Assembly: GCF_038003045.1 (NCBI RefSeq)
Contig: NZ_JBBOOK010000001.1
Coordinates: forward strand, 2,232,001 to 2,296,000
Origin: Sporosarcina sp. FSL W7-1349
Lineage (GTDB): Bacteria > Bacillota > Bacilli > Bacillales_A > Planococcaceae
DNA: 64,000 nt
Direction of reading: 5' to 3'
In this document: piece by piece, positions 44,859 to 53,481 of the stretch
How the letters are laid out: each line of letters starts with the position of its first letter
How positions within the stretch are numbered: position 1 is the stretch's first letter
Position numbers and translations under genes: made by a program
Notes under the pieces: model-generated
What the model was told of the DNA's origin: nothing
Database searches by the model: none
What the model saw: only the letters and a program-made list of their open reading frames with translations

Positions 44859-45200
44859 TTGGTTCAATACTATTGGAACCCTACCTATCAAAATCAACAT
44901 GTCGTGCCGCCGCCAGTGACAATTCCGAGCGGAAGGCCGCCTACCCAGGGACGGGAAGAATCGTATATTGAAAACATTTTACGCTTGAATCGTGGAAAAA
45001 TCGGCAATTTCCATTTCTCCTTCGAACATGGGGCGTCGGGCACTACTGCTAAAAATGTTCGGGGCATGGTGGAAGCTGCGGGACGCGACCACGTCATTTT
45101 AAGCGAATCGGGGACCGGGCACCGCTTTCTGTTCCCGATGATATACTTTGATTACGCGGAATTTGATGAAGAGCTGCGCTATTTTAATCAGACGCCGTAA
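44859..45200 (+). CDS. gerQ: Spore coat protein GerQ
   Basis: GerQ (113 residues) is a coat protein cross-linked by transglutaminase and required for CwlJ localisation. The N-terminus VQYYWNPTYQNQHVVPPP is Gln-rich, and the folded part carries SYIENILRLNRGKIGNFHFSFE in pieces and GTGHRFLFPMIYFDYAEFDE. The start is TTG 44859, supported by AGAAAGGATGACAAA; the frame is open further upstream but overlaps cwlJ. Likely one operon with cwlJ from the sigma-E-type promoter. Confidence 0.92.
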   Translation: MVQYYWNPTYQNQHVVPPPVTIPSGRPPTQGREESYIENILRLNRGKIGNFHFSFEHGASGTTAKNVRGMVEAAGRDHVILSESGTGHRFLFPMIYFDYAEFDEELRYFNQTP

Positions 45201-45242
45201 AAAACGTCCGTACCTCCCATTTTCGGGGGTACGGACGTTTTT
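45200..45242 (+). terminator. gerQ terminator (bidirectional)
   Basis: Perfect stem AAAAACGTCCGTACC/GGTACGGACGTTTTT around a 13-base loop; it serves gerQ and the convergent membrane protein gene. Confidence 0.92.
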
Positions 45243-46294
45243 CAGTGTTCGATCTTCTTTTGTAATACACGGAGAAAACGTTCCGGTTCATCCACCCGAA
45301 TCGCTGCGCTCGTATACGTTTTTTCCATACCCATGAACAACGTCGCCCGAAGCGGCCGTTTAAAATGAAGGACAAACTGTGGCTTCAATTCTTCGAAATC
45401 CTTGGCGATGAATTGAATCAACCCTTTTTGCCCCAGATTATATGACTGGGCGGCCTCCCCTTCCACGATAACGGCGATCTCCTCATACGGAATTTCCATA
45501 CGCTTGCCTAGTCCGAGAGATATCCGCATTTTATTCTCCGCCAATTCGAGCGGATTGAGGCGGACCACTTGTATCTCGGCAATAAAATACAGAACTGTGT
45601 AGACATTGAGCAGGATCAATACAATGGAAAGAAGGACCGATTTGTCATGAAAGAACCAGTGGAGACCTACCGTCTCGATGATAATCGCATGGATCAGCAT
45701 GACATAAAACGCAAGCAGACTCGTCTTCCGGTGGAGATAGAATTTGGACTCCCCCAAGGGTGGTGCTTGTTTCCAAGAGGCGATGGCATAGTAGAACATC
45801 ACCGATTCGGCTGCAATCACGGAAATCAATGGATGGGCGGATACCTTTTCTTTCACTATGGTCGGAAAGGCAAATAACCCGGTGGCAGAGGACTTTTTCA
45901 TGTCCCGTAAAATGGCCGGCATATGTTTGACAAGCAGGAAAATCAATCCGATTTCCGCAAGCAGAATACCGCCTTCTAACGCGATGGCTGCATACGGGAC
46001 AAATCGGAACGGTTCGAAGTACGATGCCGGAATGATGAAACGGGCAGCCACAAGACCGAGCACCATGAAGGTGATGAACCGCTTCACAGTAAACCCTTTC
46101 TTCCGAGTCATCGCCAAGATGAGCAACGGCGCAATGATTGCCAAATCGAGGAGTGAGCCGAAGACCACTCCTGTCGCATAGGCAGGGGCCGGCACGACGT
46201 CAGGCAGGCGATAGATCAGGTAATTACTGATAAGGGTGAAAGCAAGCAAAACACCGAAAATCCATTGCTTGGATCGCATGCGTGTGAGAACCAT
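45242..46294 (-). CDS. Hypothetical multi-pass membrane protein
   Basis: A 350-residue protein with about seven membrane helices (near residues 12-30, 40-62, 72-90, 103-122, 155-175, 190-212, 220-242) followed by a soluble C-terminal domain of about 100 residues (EIPYEEIAVIVEGEA, HFKRPLRATLFMGMEKTY) that looks like a small beta-rich, PH-like fold. AAAAGGAGGCGTTCCT precedes the ATG. Similar Bacillales proteins are often labelled beta-carotene 15,15'-monooxygenase without evidence. I do not know its function. Confidence 0.75.
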   Translation of the reverse strand: MVLTRMRSKQWIFGVLLAFTLISNYLIYRLPDVVPAPAYATGVVFGSLLDLAIIAPLLILAMTRKKGFTVKRFITFMVLGLVAARFIIPASYFEPFRFVPYAAIALEGGILLAEIGLIFLLVKHMPAILRDMKKSSATGLFAFPTIVKEKVSAHPLISVIAAESVMFYYAIASWKQAPPLGESKFYLHRKTSLLAFYVMLIHAIIIETVGLHWFFHDKSVLLSIVLILLNVYTVLYFIAEIQVVRLNPLELAENKMRISLGLGKRMEIPYEEIAVIVEGEAAQSYNLGQKGLIQFIAKDFEELKPQFVLHFKRPLRATLFMGMEKTYTSAAIRVDEPERFLRVLQKKIEH

Positions 46295-46369
46295 AGGAAC
46301 GCCTCCTTTTCTTTTAGTGTATCAAAAGGGAAGTGAGCGGGAACTTATGGATTTGACGATTTGGTGGAT

Positions 46370-46404
46370 AAAAAAGACAAGAAGGGAAAGTCCCTCCTTG
46401 TCTT
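46370..46404 (-). terminator. ywdK terminator
   Basis: Minus-strand stem AAGACAAGGAGGGA/TCCCTTCTTGTCTT with a 3-base loop followed by TTTTATCC. Confidence 0.85.
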
Positions 46405-46783
46405 ATTTTCCAAATTTGACAGCTGCGATAATTAGCATGATCCAACCGACGATAAACGCGACGCCGCCAATCGGAGTGATGGCGCCAAGTACACCGATTC
46501 CCGATAGGCTAAGCACATATAAGCTTCCCGAAAAGATGATGATCCCGGCCAAGATCAGATACCCGGCCCATGACAGGGACGTCGATGGACCGAATAAGGA
46601 AGAACTCATCAAAATACCGATCGCAAGCAATCCGATCGCGTGGAACATTTGATATTGCACCGCAGTCTCCCAGATGGCCAAATACCGTTCCGACAACCGC
46701 TCTTTCAGCGCATGCGCACCAAACGCTCCAAGCGCAACGGCAATGGCGGCATTGACAGCCCCCGCAATAATGAAAAATGGCAT
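46403..46783 (-). CDS. ywdK: YwdK, DUF423 membrane protein
   Basis: A 126-residue inner-membrane protein with four helices and the DUF423 signature [14 protein letters not shown] plus [19 protein letters not shown]. Function unknown; widespread in bacteria. The terminator overlaps its stop codon. In B. subtilis ywdK is near the ung (ywdG) region, as here. Confidence 0.9.
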   Translation of the reverse strand: MPFFIIAGAVNAAIAVALGAFGAHALKERLSERYLAIWETAVQYQMFHAIGLLAIGILMSSSLFGPSTSLSWAGYLILAGIIIFSGSLYVLSLSGIGVLGAITPIGGVAFIVGWIMLIIAAVKFGK

Positions 46784-46891
46784 TCTGTTCCCTTCTTTCT
46801 CTCCATTGTACTTACCAGTTTATCCGATTTCCGAGTGGGGAAAGATGACGATTTCGGCACGATTTAAAACGGTGTCGCGGATTGGCGGGGA

Positions 46892-46963
46892 TAATCGTCA
46901 AATTGATTGGTATATCCGTCACTTTTGCAAGGATATCCGTCAAGTTCACAAATTTATTCATTA
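46892..46963. repeat. 21-bp tandem array (TATCCGTCA family), four units
   Basis: Units at 46892 (TAATCGTCA), 46913 (TATCCGTCACTTTTGCAAGGA), 46934 (TATCCGTCAAGTTCACAAATT) and 46955 (degenerate), exactly 21 bp apart. Nearly the same units occur at 30.1 kb. Confidence 0.8.
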
Positions 46964-47191
46964 GAAATCAAAGATGGAGCCCCCATTGGCATCCTCTTCC
47001 TCCAACACTTTCGCTTCAAATGAAGTGATCGGCATAGCCGGTGCCTCTGGCTTCGCATCCCCGCCGAGCACGACCTCGCAAAGCGACCGAATGGCGGCCA
47101 ATGATTCCCGGACCGTCCGTTCATCCCCCGCCCGCTTCGCTAGTTGCAGTTGCCGCTCCATCTCGGCAAATAGTTGTTGTTGTGAAATCAT
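46961..47191 (-). CDS. ywdI: YwdI family protein
   Basis: A 76-residue cytosolic protein of the YwdI (DUF5327) family, function unknown. The N-terminal helix ISQQQLFAEMERQLQLAKRAG (in part) is followed by VRESLAAIRSLCEVVLGG and an acidic C-terminal tail. ATG 47191 follows GAGGGAGTGAAGCCG; the frame extends to 47230 without a site. It is probably read with the small Cys-rich gene upstream, whose stop is 5 bp away. Confidence 0.78.
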   Translation of the reverse strand: MISQQQLFAEMERQLQLAKRAGDERTVRESLAAIRSLCEVVLGGDAKPEAPAMPITSFEAKVLEEEDANGGSIFDF

Positions 47192-47196
47192 CGGCT

Positions 47197-47364
47197 TCAC
47201 TCCCTCTTTTTCGGTTCGAATTTCATACACTCCATACCGGAGGACCGTTGGACGACGGCGGACGGCAGCTCCCTCGTCTTGAATCCGTATGCCTTACATC
47301 CCCGCGGATGTTTCGGCTCCCACGTCACGTAGAAGTTTCGGCATCGAAAGCAATTCACAGCCAC
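47197..47364 (-). CDS. Small Cys-rich protein, possibly zinc-binding
   Basis: A 55-residue protein starting MAVNCFRCRNFYVTW from GTG 47364, which lies six bases after GGGGGG; an in-frame ATG at 47370 is too close to that site. Four cysteines (CFRC, HPRGCKAYGF, SSGMECMKF) suggest a zinc knuckle. Close relatives in Bacillales are often mislabelled uracil-DNA glycosylase; the link to ung is only proximity. Function unknown. Confidence 0.65.
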   Translation of the reverse strand: MAVNCFRCRNFYVTWEPKHPRGCKAYGFKTRELPSAVVQRSSGMECMKFEPKKRE

Positions 47365-47491
47365 ACGCATCCCCCCTTTATTCAATACAACTATAGCTTT
47401 CCACCGCCAAGTTTTGCAAGACACGCCTATTATTTGGGTTGAATGAAGGGTAGGTTGGGAGATGAGCGAGGGTATGGGGGTGGGAATTGAG

Positions 47492-47583
47492 TCATCAGCG
47501 GTTGGAAGCGGGTTATCAGCGGTCAGCGTCGAGTTATCAACACTGTCGCAAGGTATCAGCACTGCCGCCAAGGTATCAGCACG
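47492..47583. repeat. Short array of TATCAGC units, 19-21 bp
   Basis: ATCAGC/ATCAAC cores at 47494, 47515, 47536, 47555 and 47575. Same family as the long array at 8.7-9.4 kb. It ends at the 3' boundary of the group II intron. Confidence 0.75.
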
Positions 47584-47589
47584 AGCCCA

Positions 47590-49474
47590 ATCGAGTAGGA
47601 GGGAGTGATTAGCTCCCGACCTCTCACACCACCGTACGTACGGTTCCGTATACGGCGGTTCAATAACTTAAGTATCGACGCTCATACAAGTGATTCAGGT
47701 CTTTCAGACCCCACTTGGTGAGCGTTTCTGCTTTGATTGCTTTATGTAGAGTTTCGCTTTTGGAGACTCTCCAATATCCCTTTCGGGAATTTGATACTTT
47801 CCAAGCTTCTTCATGTAAAATTCCCAGCCTTCGTAACTGACGGTATTTTGTCCATATCTTCTTCCAACGTTTCCATATCAGTTGACGTAACCGATGGTTC
47901 AGCCATTGTGCCATGGATTTGATAAAACTTTTCATAAAGCCAATTCCATAGTAGTTTATCCAACCTATTGTCACTTGGTTGATTTCTTTGGCAATCTCGT
48001 CAAAGCGGCCCGGGCGATTCCGTTTGGTGATTTTCTTTAATTTTGATTTGAATCGACTTTTTGCGGAGTGATGTGGTCTACAACCCACACCTTTAGATGT
48101 GGAATGGAGGCAGAAACCGAGGAACTTGAGTTTGACCGGAGAACCCACCTTGCTCTTTTCTTGGTTCACTGTCAGCTTCAAATCATGTTCAAGGAACTTT
48201 GTAATGCTTTCCAAAACACGTTCCCCTGCTCGCCTGCTTTTCACGTATATGCAGAAATCATCCGCAAATCGTACGAATTTATGCCCCCGTCTTTCAAGTT
48301 CCCTATCTAATTGATTCAAATAGACATTGCTAAGAATCGGGGAGAGTACGCCACCTTGCGGAGCACCTTCTTCTGTTGGACTGATAAGTCCATCTTCAAG
48401 GATGCCACTCTTTAGAAACTTCCATATCAACTTTAGGACAATCTTGTCGTTTATGAACTCTTTTAGATATTCCATCAGCTTCTGATGATTAATGGTGTCG
48501 AAGTAGCTTTTTAAATCACAATCGACTACCACTCTATAACCTTGTTCATAATATGTGATGGATTGCTTAATGGCTTGATGCTGATTCCGTTTTGGACGAA
48601 AACCATAGCTCCTCTCCGAAAAATGAGGGTCAATGATTTTACCAATCACCTGATAGATGGCTTGTTGAACCATTCGATCCCGTACACACGGTATGCCGAG
48701 TTTTCGCATTGACCCATCTAACTTTGGAATTTCAACACGTTTTACTGGCAGTGGTTCGTACGAACCGTCTTTCAGCTTTCTAATAAGTTGGGTTCGGTAT
48801 TTGGCTACATGACCTAAAAGTTCATCTACTGTCATTTCATCGACACCCGGCGCCCCTTTATTTGCCTTCACTTTCTTACAAGCGTTAAAGAGGTTGTTGA
48901 TGTCGACTACTTTATCAATCAAATCGATACCATCCTGTCGCTCCATTTCTGTAAAGACAGGACTGCACGCTCCCGCATATTCTTCGGTTTCCAACCTATC
49001 CCTTTGCGGCCAGCCATCTGCCGATGTTTTCTGTGGTCTTTGCACTGTCTTTACCTCCATTTCATTTCAGGATTATTATTGTTCAGCCCTTCGTCCTTAT
49101 GGACTACTATGGCTTCTGCTGACTTCTTACAGTTCAACCTGCCATCACTGACGGATTTGTTCCTGTGGAATATTCCATCCCTCTTGTCGGGAACCCCTGT
49201 AAGACCTCCCCGGGTAAGAGCTATAACCTTCCTCCCATGTAACCGCTGCATTTACTGTATGGAACTCGGGCAGTATTGGACTTTGTTTTGTACGGCAAAC
49301 TCGTCCGTTCCAATTCAGCCTCATATGCAGTTTCTGTCCGTCGGTTCGGGATTTTGCCGCCGGCTTCCTTCAGATTCCACCTCACGGTGGACACCCTTGC
49401 CTTAAGCTAACAGTTCCTACTGCCAAGCCTGTAGTGGACTTTCACCACCAAGTTATAGCCCATGCCGGGCACAC
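47590..49474 (-). mobile_element. Group II intron, probably bacterial class C
   Basis: Minus strand, about 1885 bp. The 5' end GTGTGCCCGGCATGGGC begins at 49474. The 3' end has a domain V hairpin (GAACCGCCGTATACGG...ACGTACGGTGGTG, about 47606-47660) and domain VI (GTCGGGAGCTAATCACTCCC), ending ...CTACTCGAT at 47590. It encodes one reverse transcriptase/maturase without an HNH domain. Its 5' exon ends CCCCTTTTTACG, the tail of the ung terminator, the favoured target of class C introns. The exact 3' end is inferred. Confidence 0.88.
47660..49045 (-). CDS. ltrA: Group II intron reverse transcriptase/maturase
   Basis: Multifunctional intron-encoded protein (461 residues) that aids splicing and reverse-transcribes the intron into DNA. 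RT domain about 70-320: VRDRMVQQAIYQVIG, FSERSYGFRPKRNQHQA, DLKSYFDTINH, GAPQGGVLSPILSNVYL and the catalytic RFADDF. The maturase/X and GIIM region (about 340-440; WINYYGIGFM) follows; no HNH endonuclease. ATG 49060 opens the frame, but GGAGGTAAAGACA points to GTG 49045. The frame is complete, so the intron may be mobile. Confidence 0.93.
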   Translation of the reverse strand: MQRPQKTSADGWPQRDRLETEEYAGACSPVFTEMERQDGIDLIDKVVDINNLFNACKKVKANKGAPGVDEMTVDELLGHVAKYRTQLIRKLKDGSYEPLPVKRVEIPKLDGSMRKLGIPCVRDRMVQQAIYQVIGKIIDPHFSERSYGFRPKRNQHQAIKQSITYYEQGYRVVVDCDLKSYFDTINHQKLMEYLKEFINDKIVLKLIWKFLKSGILEDGLISPTEEGAPQGGVLSPILSNVYLNQLDRELERRGHKFVRFADDFCIYVKSRRAGERVLESITKFLEHDLKLTVNQEKSKVGSPVKLKFLGFCLHSTSKGVGCRPHHSAKSRFKSKLKKITKRNRPGRFDEIAKEINQVTIGWINYYGIGFMKSFIKSMAQWLNHRLRQLIWKRWKKIWTKYRQLRRLGILHEEAWKVSNSRKGYWRVSKSETLHKAIKAETLTKWGLKDLNHLYERRYLSY

Positions 49475-49477
49475 CGT

Positions 49478-49512
49478 AAAAAGGGGCGCCCCAACCAAGG
49501 AGCGCCCCTTTC
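49478..49512 (-). terminator. ung terminator, group II intron target
   Basis: Minus-strand stem AAAGGGGCGC/GCGCCCCTTT followed by TTACG and then the intron 5' end. Confidence 0.9.
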
Positions 49513-49514
49513 TT

Positions 49515-50201
49515 TTATTCAAAACGATTCACCTGACACCAGTCGATTGGCTTTTCATTCCACGACTTCAGGACTTGATTGGTTCCGGAGTAGGGGCGGC
49601 TGCCGAAGAAGCCACGGCTGGCGCTGAGTGGACTCGGGTGTACGGATTCGATGACCGCATTCCGGGTCGTGTCGATAAGTTTTTTCTTTTGTTGCGCGGG
49701 ACGTCCCCAAAGGATGAACACCACCGGCTCTTCCCGCACGGACAATTGGCGGATCACCTCGTCCGTGAAAGGTTCCCACCCTTGCCCCCGGTGGGAGTGG
49801 GCATTGCCTTCCCGCACGGTCAACACCGTGTTCAGCATCAGGACGCCTTGGCGTGCCCATCCCGTCAATGTCCCCTCTTTGGGGATGGCACATCCGATAT
49901 CCGTCGATAACTCTTTGAACAAATTTCGCAAGCTCGGTGGCAATGGAACGCCCGGTTGTACGGAAAAGCTCAAGCCGTGCGCCTGCCCTGGCCCGTGATA
50001 AGGATCTTGTCCCAAAATGACGACTTTCACTTTTTCAAAAGGGGTTAATTTGAAAGCTGTCCACAGATCATCCATCGCCGGATAGATGGTTTCCTTGCTG
50101 TACTCCACCTTCAAAAATTCCCGGAGCTGTTGGTAATACGGCTTCTGGAATTCATGCTTCAGCACGTCATCCCAGTCATTGCCGAATATTTTCTTCTCCA
50201 T
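49515..50201 (-). CDS. ung: Uracil-DNA glycosylase
   Basis: Family 1 uracil-DNA glycosylase (228 residues) starting base-excision repair of uracil. The water-activating loop [18 protein letters not shown] (Asp near 65), [14 protein letters not shown], and the minor-groove loop [13 protein letters not shown] (catalytic His near 187) are intact. It is followed by a strong terminator and the group II intron. The upstream gene encodes a DUF4230 protein whose stop is 8 bp from the ATG, so the pair is likely an operon. Confidence 0.97.
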   Translation of the reverse strand: MEKKIFGNDWDDVLKHEFQKPYYQQLREFLKVEYSKETIYPAMDDLWTAFKLTPFEKVKVVILGQDPYHGPGQAHGLSFSVQPGVPLPPSLRNLFKELSTDIGCAIPKEGTLTGWARQGVLMLNTVLTVREGNAHSHRGQGWEPFTDEVIRQLSVREEPVVFILWGRPAQQKKKLIDTTRNAVIESVHPSPLSASRGFFGSRPYSGTNQVLKSWNEKPIDWCQVNRFE

Positions 50202-50208
50202 CGCGCAA

Positions 50209-50964
50209 TCACTCCTTGACCTTAATCGTCACATCATAGCCGGTGAATGAAAACATGTCCTCCAATGTCCGTTCCGCTTGATGCTGCGCGGTTTGCAGGA
50301 TGCCCTGCCCGCTCGCCTCCTCGACAATGAGTTTTTTCGCTTCCGCAGCCAGTTCGTATGCTTCCTCGATATTCGCTTTTTCCCGGAAGACCCCCTCATA
50401 GGAATACACTTCGACCTGGTCGAAAAAAAGTTCAGCTCCTCCTAAGAAAGTAGCGGGCGGAACCGCCAGTTCGATCGTCTTCTGTTCTTCATTTACCACT
50501 ATATCTTTCTCTGTCAAACCTGCTAGGTCCACTCCGGCTTTGACGGACCCCGGGATGATGACTAATAGTTGCCGTTTCGTCCCCGGCACATTCAAGCCGA
50601 TATCTTGTCCGAACAGCTGGTTGTCCCGCCGTTCGATAATCACTTTTGTATAGACTTCAGCCGTCGTGAGCTGTTGAAGTTCTTGTATCCGTTCCAGGAA
50701 CACGCCTTTTTCCTCTGTTGCCGTCGACCCCATCTTGAGGAAATGAAACGTGATGAATGGCAAAGCCAATAATAGGGCTAAAATGAGAAGTCCGATGAGG
50801 ATAAATGATTTTCGCCAGACGGAAAAGAATAGTTTTCCGACTTTCCAGAAAGGAATTTTTTTGCGCGATCCAATTTCATCAACTGTGACAGCGGATTCTT
50901 TCTGGGAAGCCCGAACTTCCTGCAGCAGCTTTTCAATTTCATCCAATTTCTTATCTTTCGCCAT
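50209..50964 (-). CDS. DUF4230 membrane-anchored protein
   Basis: A 251-residue protein: a cytosolic coiled N-terminus ([21 protein letters not shown]), one membrane helix at about 48-72 ([17 protein letters not shown]), and an outside DUF4230 domain of beta strands and helices ([28 protein letters not shown]). Function not known. ATG 50964 follows CTAGGAGGGATGGC; the longer frame to 50994 is less likely. Probably co-transcribed with ung. Confidence 0.8.
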   Translation of the reverse strand: MAKDKKLDEIEKLLQEVRASQKESAVTVDEIGSRKKIPFWKVGKLFFSVWRKSFILIGLLILALLLALPFITFHFLKMGSTATEEKGVFLERIQELQQLTTAEVYTKVIIERRDNQLFGQDIGLNVPGTKRQLLVIIPGSVKAGVDLAGLTEKDIVVNEEQKTIELAVPPATFLGGAELFFDQVEVYSYEGVFREKANIEEAYELAAEAKKLIVEEASGQGILQTAQHQAERTLEDMFSFTGYDVTIKVKE

Positions 50965-51121
50965 GCCATCCCTCCTAGTCTCGTAATTCGACAATATCTT
51001 ATACGTTTAGACTAACGGAAAGTTTCCTACCCTACAACTGATTGGCCAATGTTCGACAATTGTAATTCCTCTTTACTTTCATTAAGATTGAGATACATTC
51101 ATTCCAAACTAAAGGAGATTT

Positions 51122-51958
51122 ATGATGACATTGAAAAAGACATTGACCATTGCAGGTTCTGATACATCAGGTGGAGCAGGGATCCAAGCTGACTTGAAAA
51201 CATTCCAAGAGCACGGAACGTACGGCATGACGGCATTGACCGTCGTCGTGACGATGGACCCTGATAACAACTGGAGCCACTCCGTGTACTCCCTCCCGAT
51301 CGATATTTTGAAAGCGCAAATTAAGACCGCCCTTTCCACAGGCATCGATGCCATCAAAACGGGGATGTTGAGTACAGAAGAAGTCATCCAAACGGCAGGC
51401 GAAGCCATTGCGGAATCCGGTCTCGATCATGTGGTGATCGATCCCGTCATGGTCTGTAAAGGCGAGGATGAAGTATTGAATCCGGGAACAGTCGATGCCA
51501 TGGTAACCTATTTGCTACCGAAAGCCGAAATCGTCACACCTAACTTGTTCGAAGCAGGCCAACTGGCGGGAATGAAAACCCCTTCGACAATCGAGCAAAT
51601 GAAATCGGTCGCGGAAAAAATTCATTCCCTCGGCGCGCGCAACGTCGTCATCAAAGGCGGCAAACAGCTGCAGCATGACAAAGCTGCCGACCTGTTTTAT
51701 GACGGGGAAACCTTCACACTGCTCGAAGCCGAAAAGACGGACACGCATTATAACCACGGGGCGGGCTGCACATTCGCCGCCGCAATCACAGCCAATCTGG
51801 CAAACGGCATGGGCGTAAAGGAAGCGGTCGTGGAAGCGAAAGAATTTGTCACCGCTGCCATTGCACACGGTTGGAGACTGAATGAATATGTCGGCCCCGT
51901 CATGCACGGTGCCAAAACTAAATTTGGTGCACCGGAAATTACGTTGACTGAAGTGTAA
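51122..51958 (+). CDS. pdxK: Pyridoxine/pyridoxal kinase PdxK (ThiD-like)
   Basis: Ribokinase-family kinase of the ThiD-like PdxK type (278 residues), phosphorylating pyridoxine, pyridoxal or hydroxymethylpyrimidine. [52 protein letters not shown] and the phosphate-binding [15 protein letters not shown] with the active Cys and Asp region are typical, and the sequence tracks B. subtilis PdxK closely. AAAGGAGATTT precedes two adjacent ATGs (51122, 51125); either could be used. Confidence 0.93.
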   Translation: MMTLKKTLTIAGSDTSGGAGIQADLKTFQEHGTYGMTALTVVVTMDPDNNWSHSVYSLPIDILKAQIKTALSTGIDAIKTGMLSTEEVIQTAGEAIAESGLDHVVIDPVMVCKGEDEVLNPGTVDAMVTYLLPKAEIVTPNLFEAGQLAGMKTPSTIEQMKSVAEKIHSLGARNVVIKGGKQLQHDKAADLFYDGETFTLLEAEKTDTHYNHGAGCTFAAAITANLANGMGVKEAVVEAKEFVTAAIAHGWRLNEYVGPVMHGAKTKFGAPEITLTEV

Positions 51959-51965
51959 GTGGATG

Positions 51966-51996
51966 CCAGGAGATGCAGAAGTCTCCTGGTTTTTTA
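51966..51996 (+). terminator. pdxK terminator
   Basis: Stem CCAGGAGA/TCTCCTGG with an 8-base loop, followed by TTTTTT. Confidence 0.9.
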
Positions 51997-52011
51997 TTGA
52001 GGAGGCTGAGA

Positions 52012-52914
52012 ATGAACCTGAATCAACAAGCGATTCAATTGCTGGAAGCGAATCAGTATGACGAGGCATTGGAGTTATTCCAAGAAGCGGTTCGCCGGTC
52101 GCGGGATGTTCAGTCGTTGACAAATTTGGCATGGATTTATTGCCATGAGGAAGACGAATTCGAAAAAGCGTTGGGACTTGCCGAAGAGGCAGTGGGGCTG
52201 AAGCCATCCTCGCATTTCCCCTATTATTTGCAGGGTGAATTGTATGGCCGGCTTGAAAGATGGGAGGAAGCAAAGAGCGCTTGGGAGCAAGCTTTGGCCA
52301 TTCATGAATCCAAAACGACATGGCATAATTTGGCGGTCGCTTCATATGAACTTGGCAAAACAGCAGAAGCTTCCAAGCAATTCAGGTGCGCGGCCGGAAA
52401 GTCGGACACGGCGCTTTATGGACATGCGAAATGCTTGGCAGATCTCGGCGAGCGGAACGCAGCCAAGCAGGTGCTCGCTACGTTCGCAGATGAGGACGAT
52501 GATTTCGTCGGCGAAGTGGAGGTGGCAGACCTTTACGTTGAAATCGGGGCTTACGAAGAGGCAGTCTACTGGTTCGCCAAGGGGTGGGACAACTATTGGA
52601 AACAACCGTGTTGGGTCGGCCGCTACGTCTTCGCCTTGCGGGAACTCGGACGTACGCGAATAGCGGAGGACGTATTGAAGGAAGCAAGACAACTGAAAGA
52701 GGTGGAGTGGCAAGAGTCCGTGGAAGAAGATTGCGATGAAGACTGGACGCCGCGCGACAAAGTGGAAAATCTTGAGCGATTGCGAGATGACATGAAACTT
52801 TATGAGGAAATCTCTGACGGCTACGTCCCTGCATTGGAATTCGGGACCTACCTCGAGACCGCCTGCTACCTATTTGGCTGCGCTCGGCATGGGCATCCGG
52901 AATATCAGGGGTAA
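52012..52914 (+). CDS. Tetratricopeptide repeat protein
   Basis: A 300-residue soluble protein built of about five TPR-type helical pairs: QAIQLLEANQYDEALELFQEAV, VQSLTNLAWIYCHEEDEFEKAL, FPYYLQGELYGRLERWEEAKSAWEQAL and further repeats to about residue 230 (quoted in part), then an acidic linker (VEEDCDEDW) and helical end. TPR proteins mediate protein contacts; no partner is evident. TTGAGGAGGCTGAGA precedes ATG 52012; an upstream frame to 51973 runs through the pdxK terminator. Confidence 0.78.
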   Translation: MNLNQQAIQLLEANQYDEALELFQEAVRRSRDVQSLTNLAWIYCHEEDEFEKALGLAEEAVGLKPSSHFPYYLQGELYGRLERWEEAKSAWEQALAIHESKTTWHNLAVASYELGKTAEASKQFRCAAGKSDTALYGHAKCLADLGERNAAKQVLATFADEDDDFVGEVEVADLYVEIGAYEEAVYWFAKGWDNYWKQPCWVGRYVFALRELGRTRIAEDVLKEARQLKEVEWQESVEEDCDEDWTPRDKVENLERLRDDMKLYEEISDGYVPALEFGTYLETACYLFGCARHGHPEYQG

Positions 52915-52929
52915 GCGTGCACGGTTGTT

Positions 52930-52992
52930 GGACAATCCGACACTTTGGTTGGACATCTCGGGCGTTTGAATGGACAACTCCCAGGATTGGTT
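52930..52992. repeat. Short 21-bp array (TGGACA family), three units
   Basis: GGACAATCC, GGACATCTC and GGACAACTC start at 52930, 52951 and 52972, exactly 21 bp apart, in the gap between the TPR gene and yojF. Confidence 0.65.
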
Positions 52993-53118
52993 GTAATTCC
53001 CGGCCCTATCGCACTGCCCATCTGTCCCCTTTCCCCGTCGAAGCAAGGATATCGCATTCAACTCTCTTTTTCTATATACTGAAGAGAAGCAGTTCTGTAG
53101 CAAGAAGGAGGATAATCC

Positions 53119-53469
53119 ATGGAGCAAGTTAAACCGGAGCATTTGCAGGAATTGATTGATTCCTTTGCGAATAAAGAGGTCTACATCCATTTGGAAACGA
53201 CCAATGGTTCCTATGCGTCCCATTTCAATGAAGGCTTTTTTAACGCAGGCGCGTTTATTCGCAATGTGGTGGTGAAATATGAATTAGGGAAAGTCGCGGG
53301 GGATTCGCCGCACCGCATCGGCTTGAAACTTCCGTCGGGCTGGATCTACGCTCAAGGGATTACCCATTATACGTTGGATGAGCATGATCGGCTGCTGATG
53401 GCCGGCCTGGATGGTGAAGGAAAGTTAGCGGTCGCTCTTGAAATCAGCGAGACGCCGTTCACTTATTAA
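53119..53469 (+). CDS. yojF: YojF family protein (DUF1806)
   Basis: A 116-residue protein of the YojF/DUF1806 family, a small beta-barrel of unknown role always found beside bshB2. Recognisable parts are KEVYIHLETTNGSYASHF, AFIRNVVVKYELGKVAG and GWIYAQGITHYTLDEHDRLLMAG (in parts). AAGAAGGAGGATAATCC precedes the ATG. It is 12 bp upstream of bshB2, so the two form an operon and may work together in bacillithiol metabolism. Confidence 0.9.
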   Translation: MEQVKPEHLQELIDSFANKEVYIHLETTNGSYASHFNEGFFNAGAFIRNVVVKYELGKVAGDSPHRIGLKLPSGWIYAQGITHYTLDEHDRLLMAGLDGEGKLAVALEISETPFTY

Positions 53470-53481
53470 GGAGGGACTGTA

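Noticed and set aside
48894..49405. Plus-strand frames within the group II intron
   Set aside because: They oppose the maturase gene and the structured 5' domain of the intron.
51515..52345. 276-codon minus-strand frame across pdxK
   Set aside because: Antisense to two clear plus-strand genes and the pdxK terminator; composition is shadow-like.
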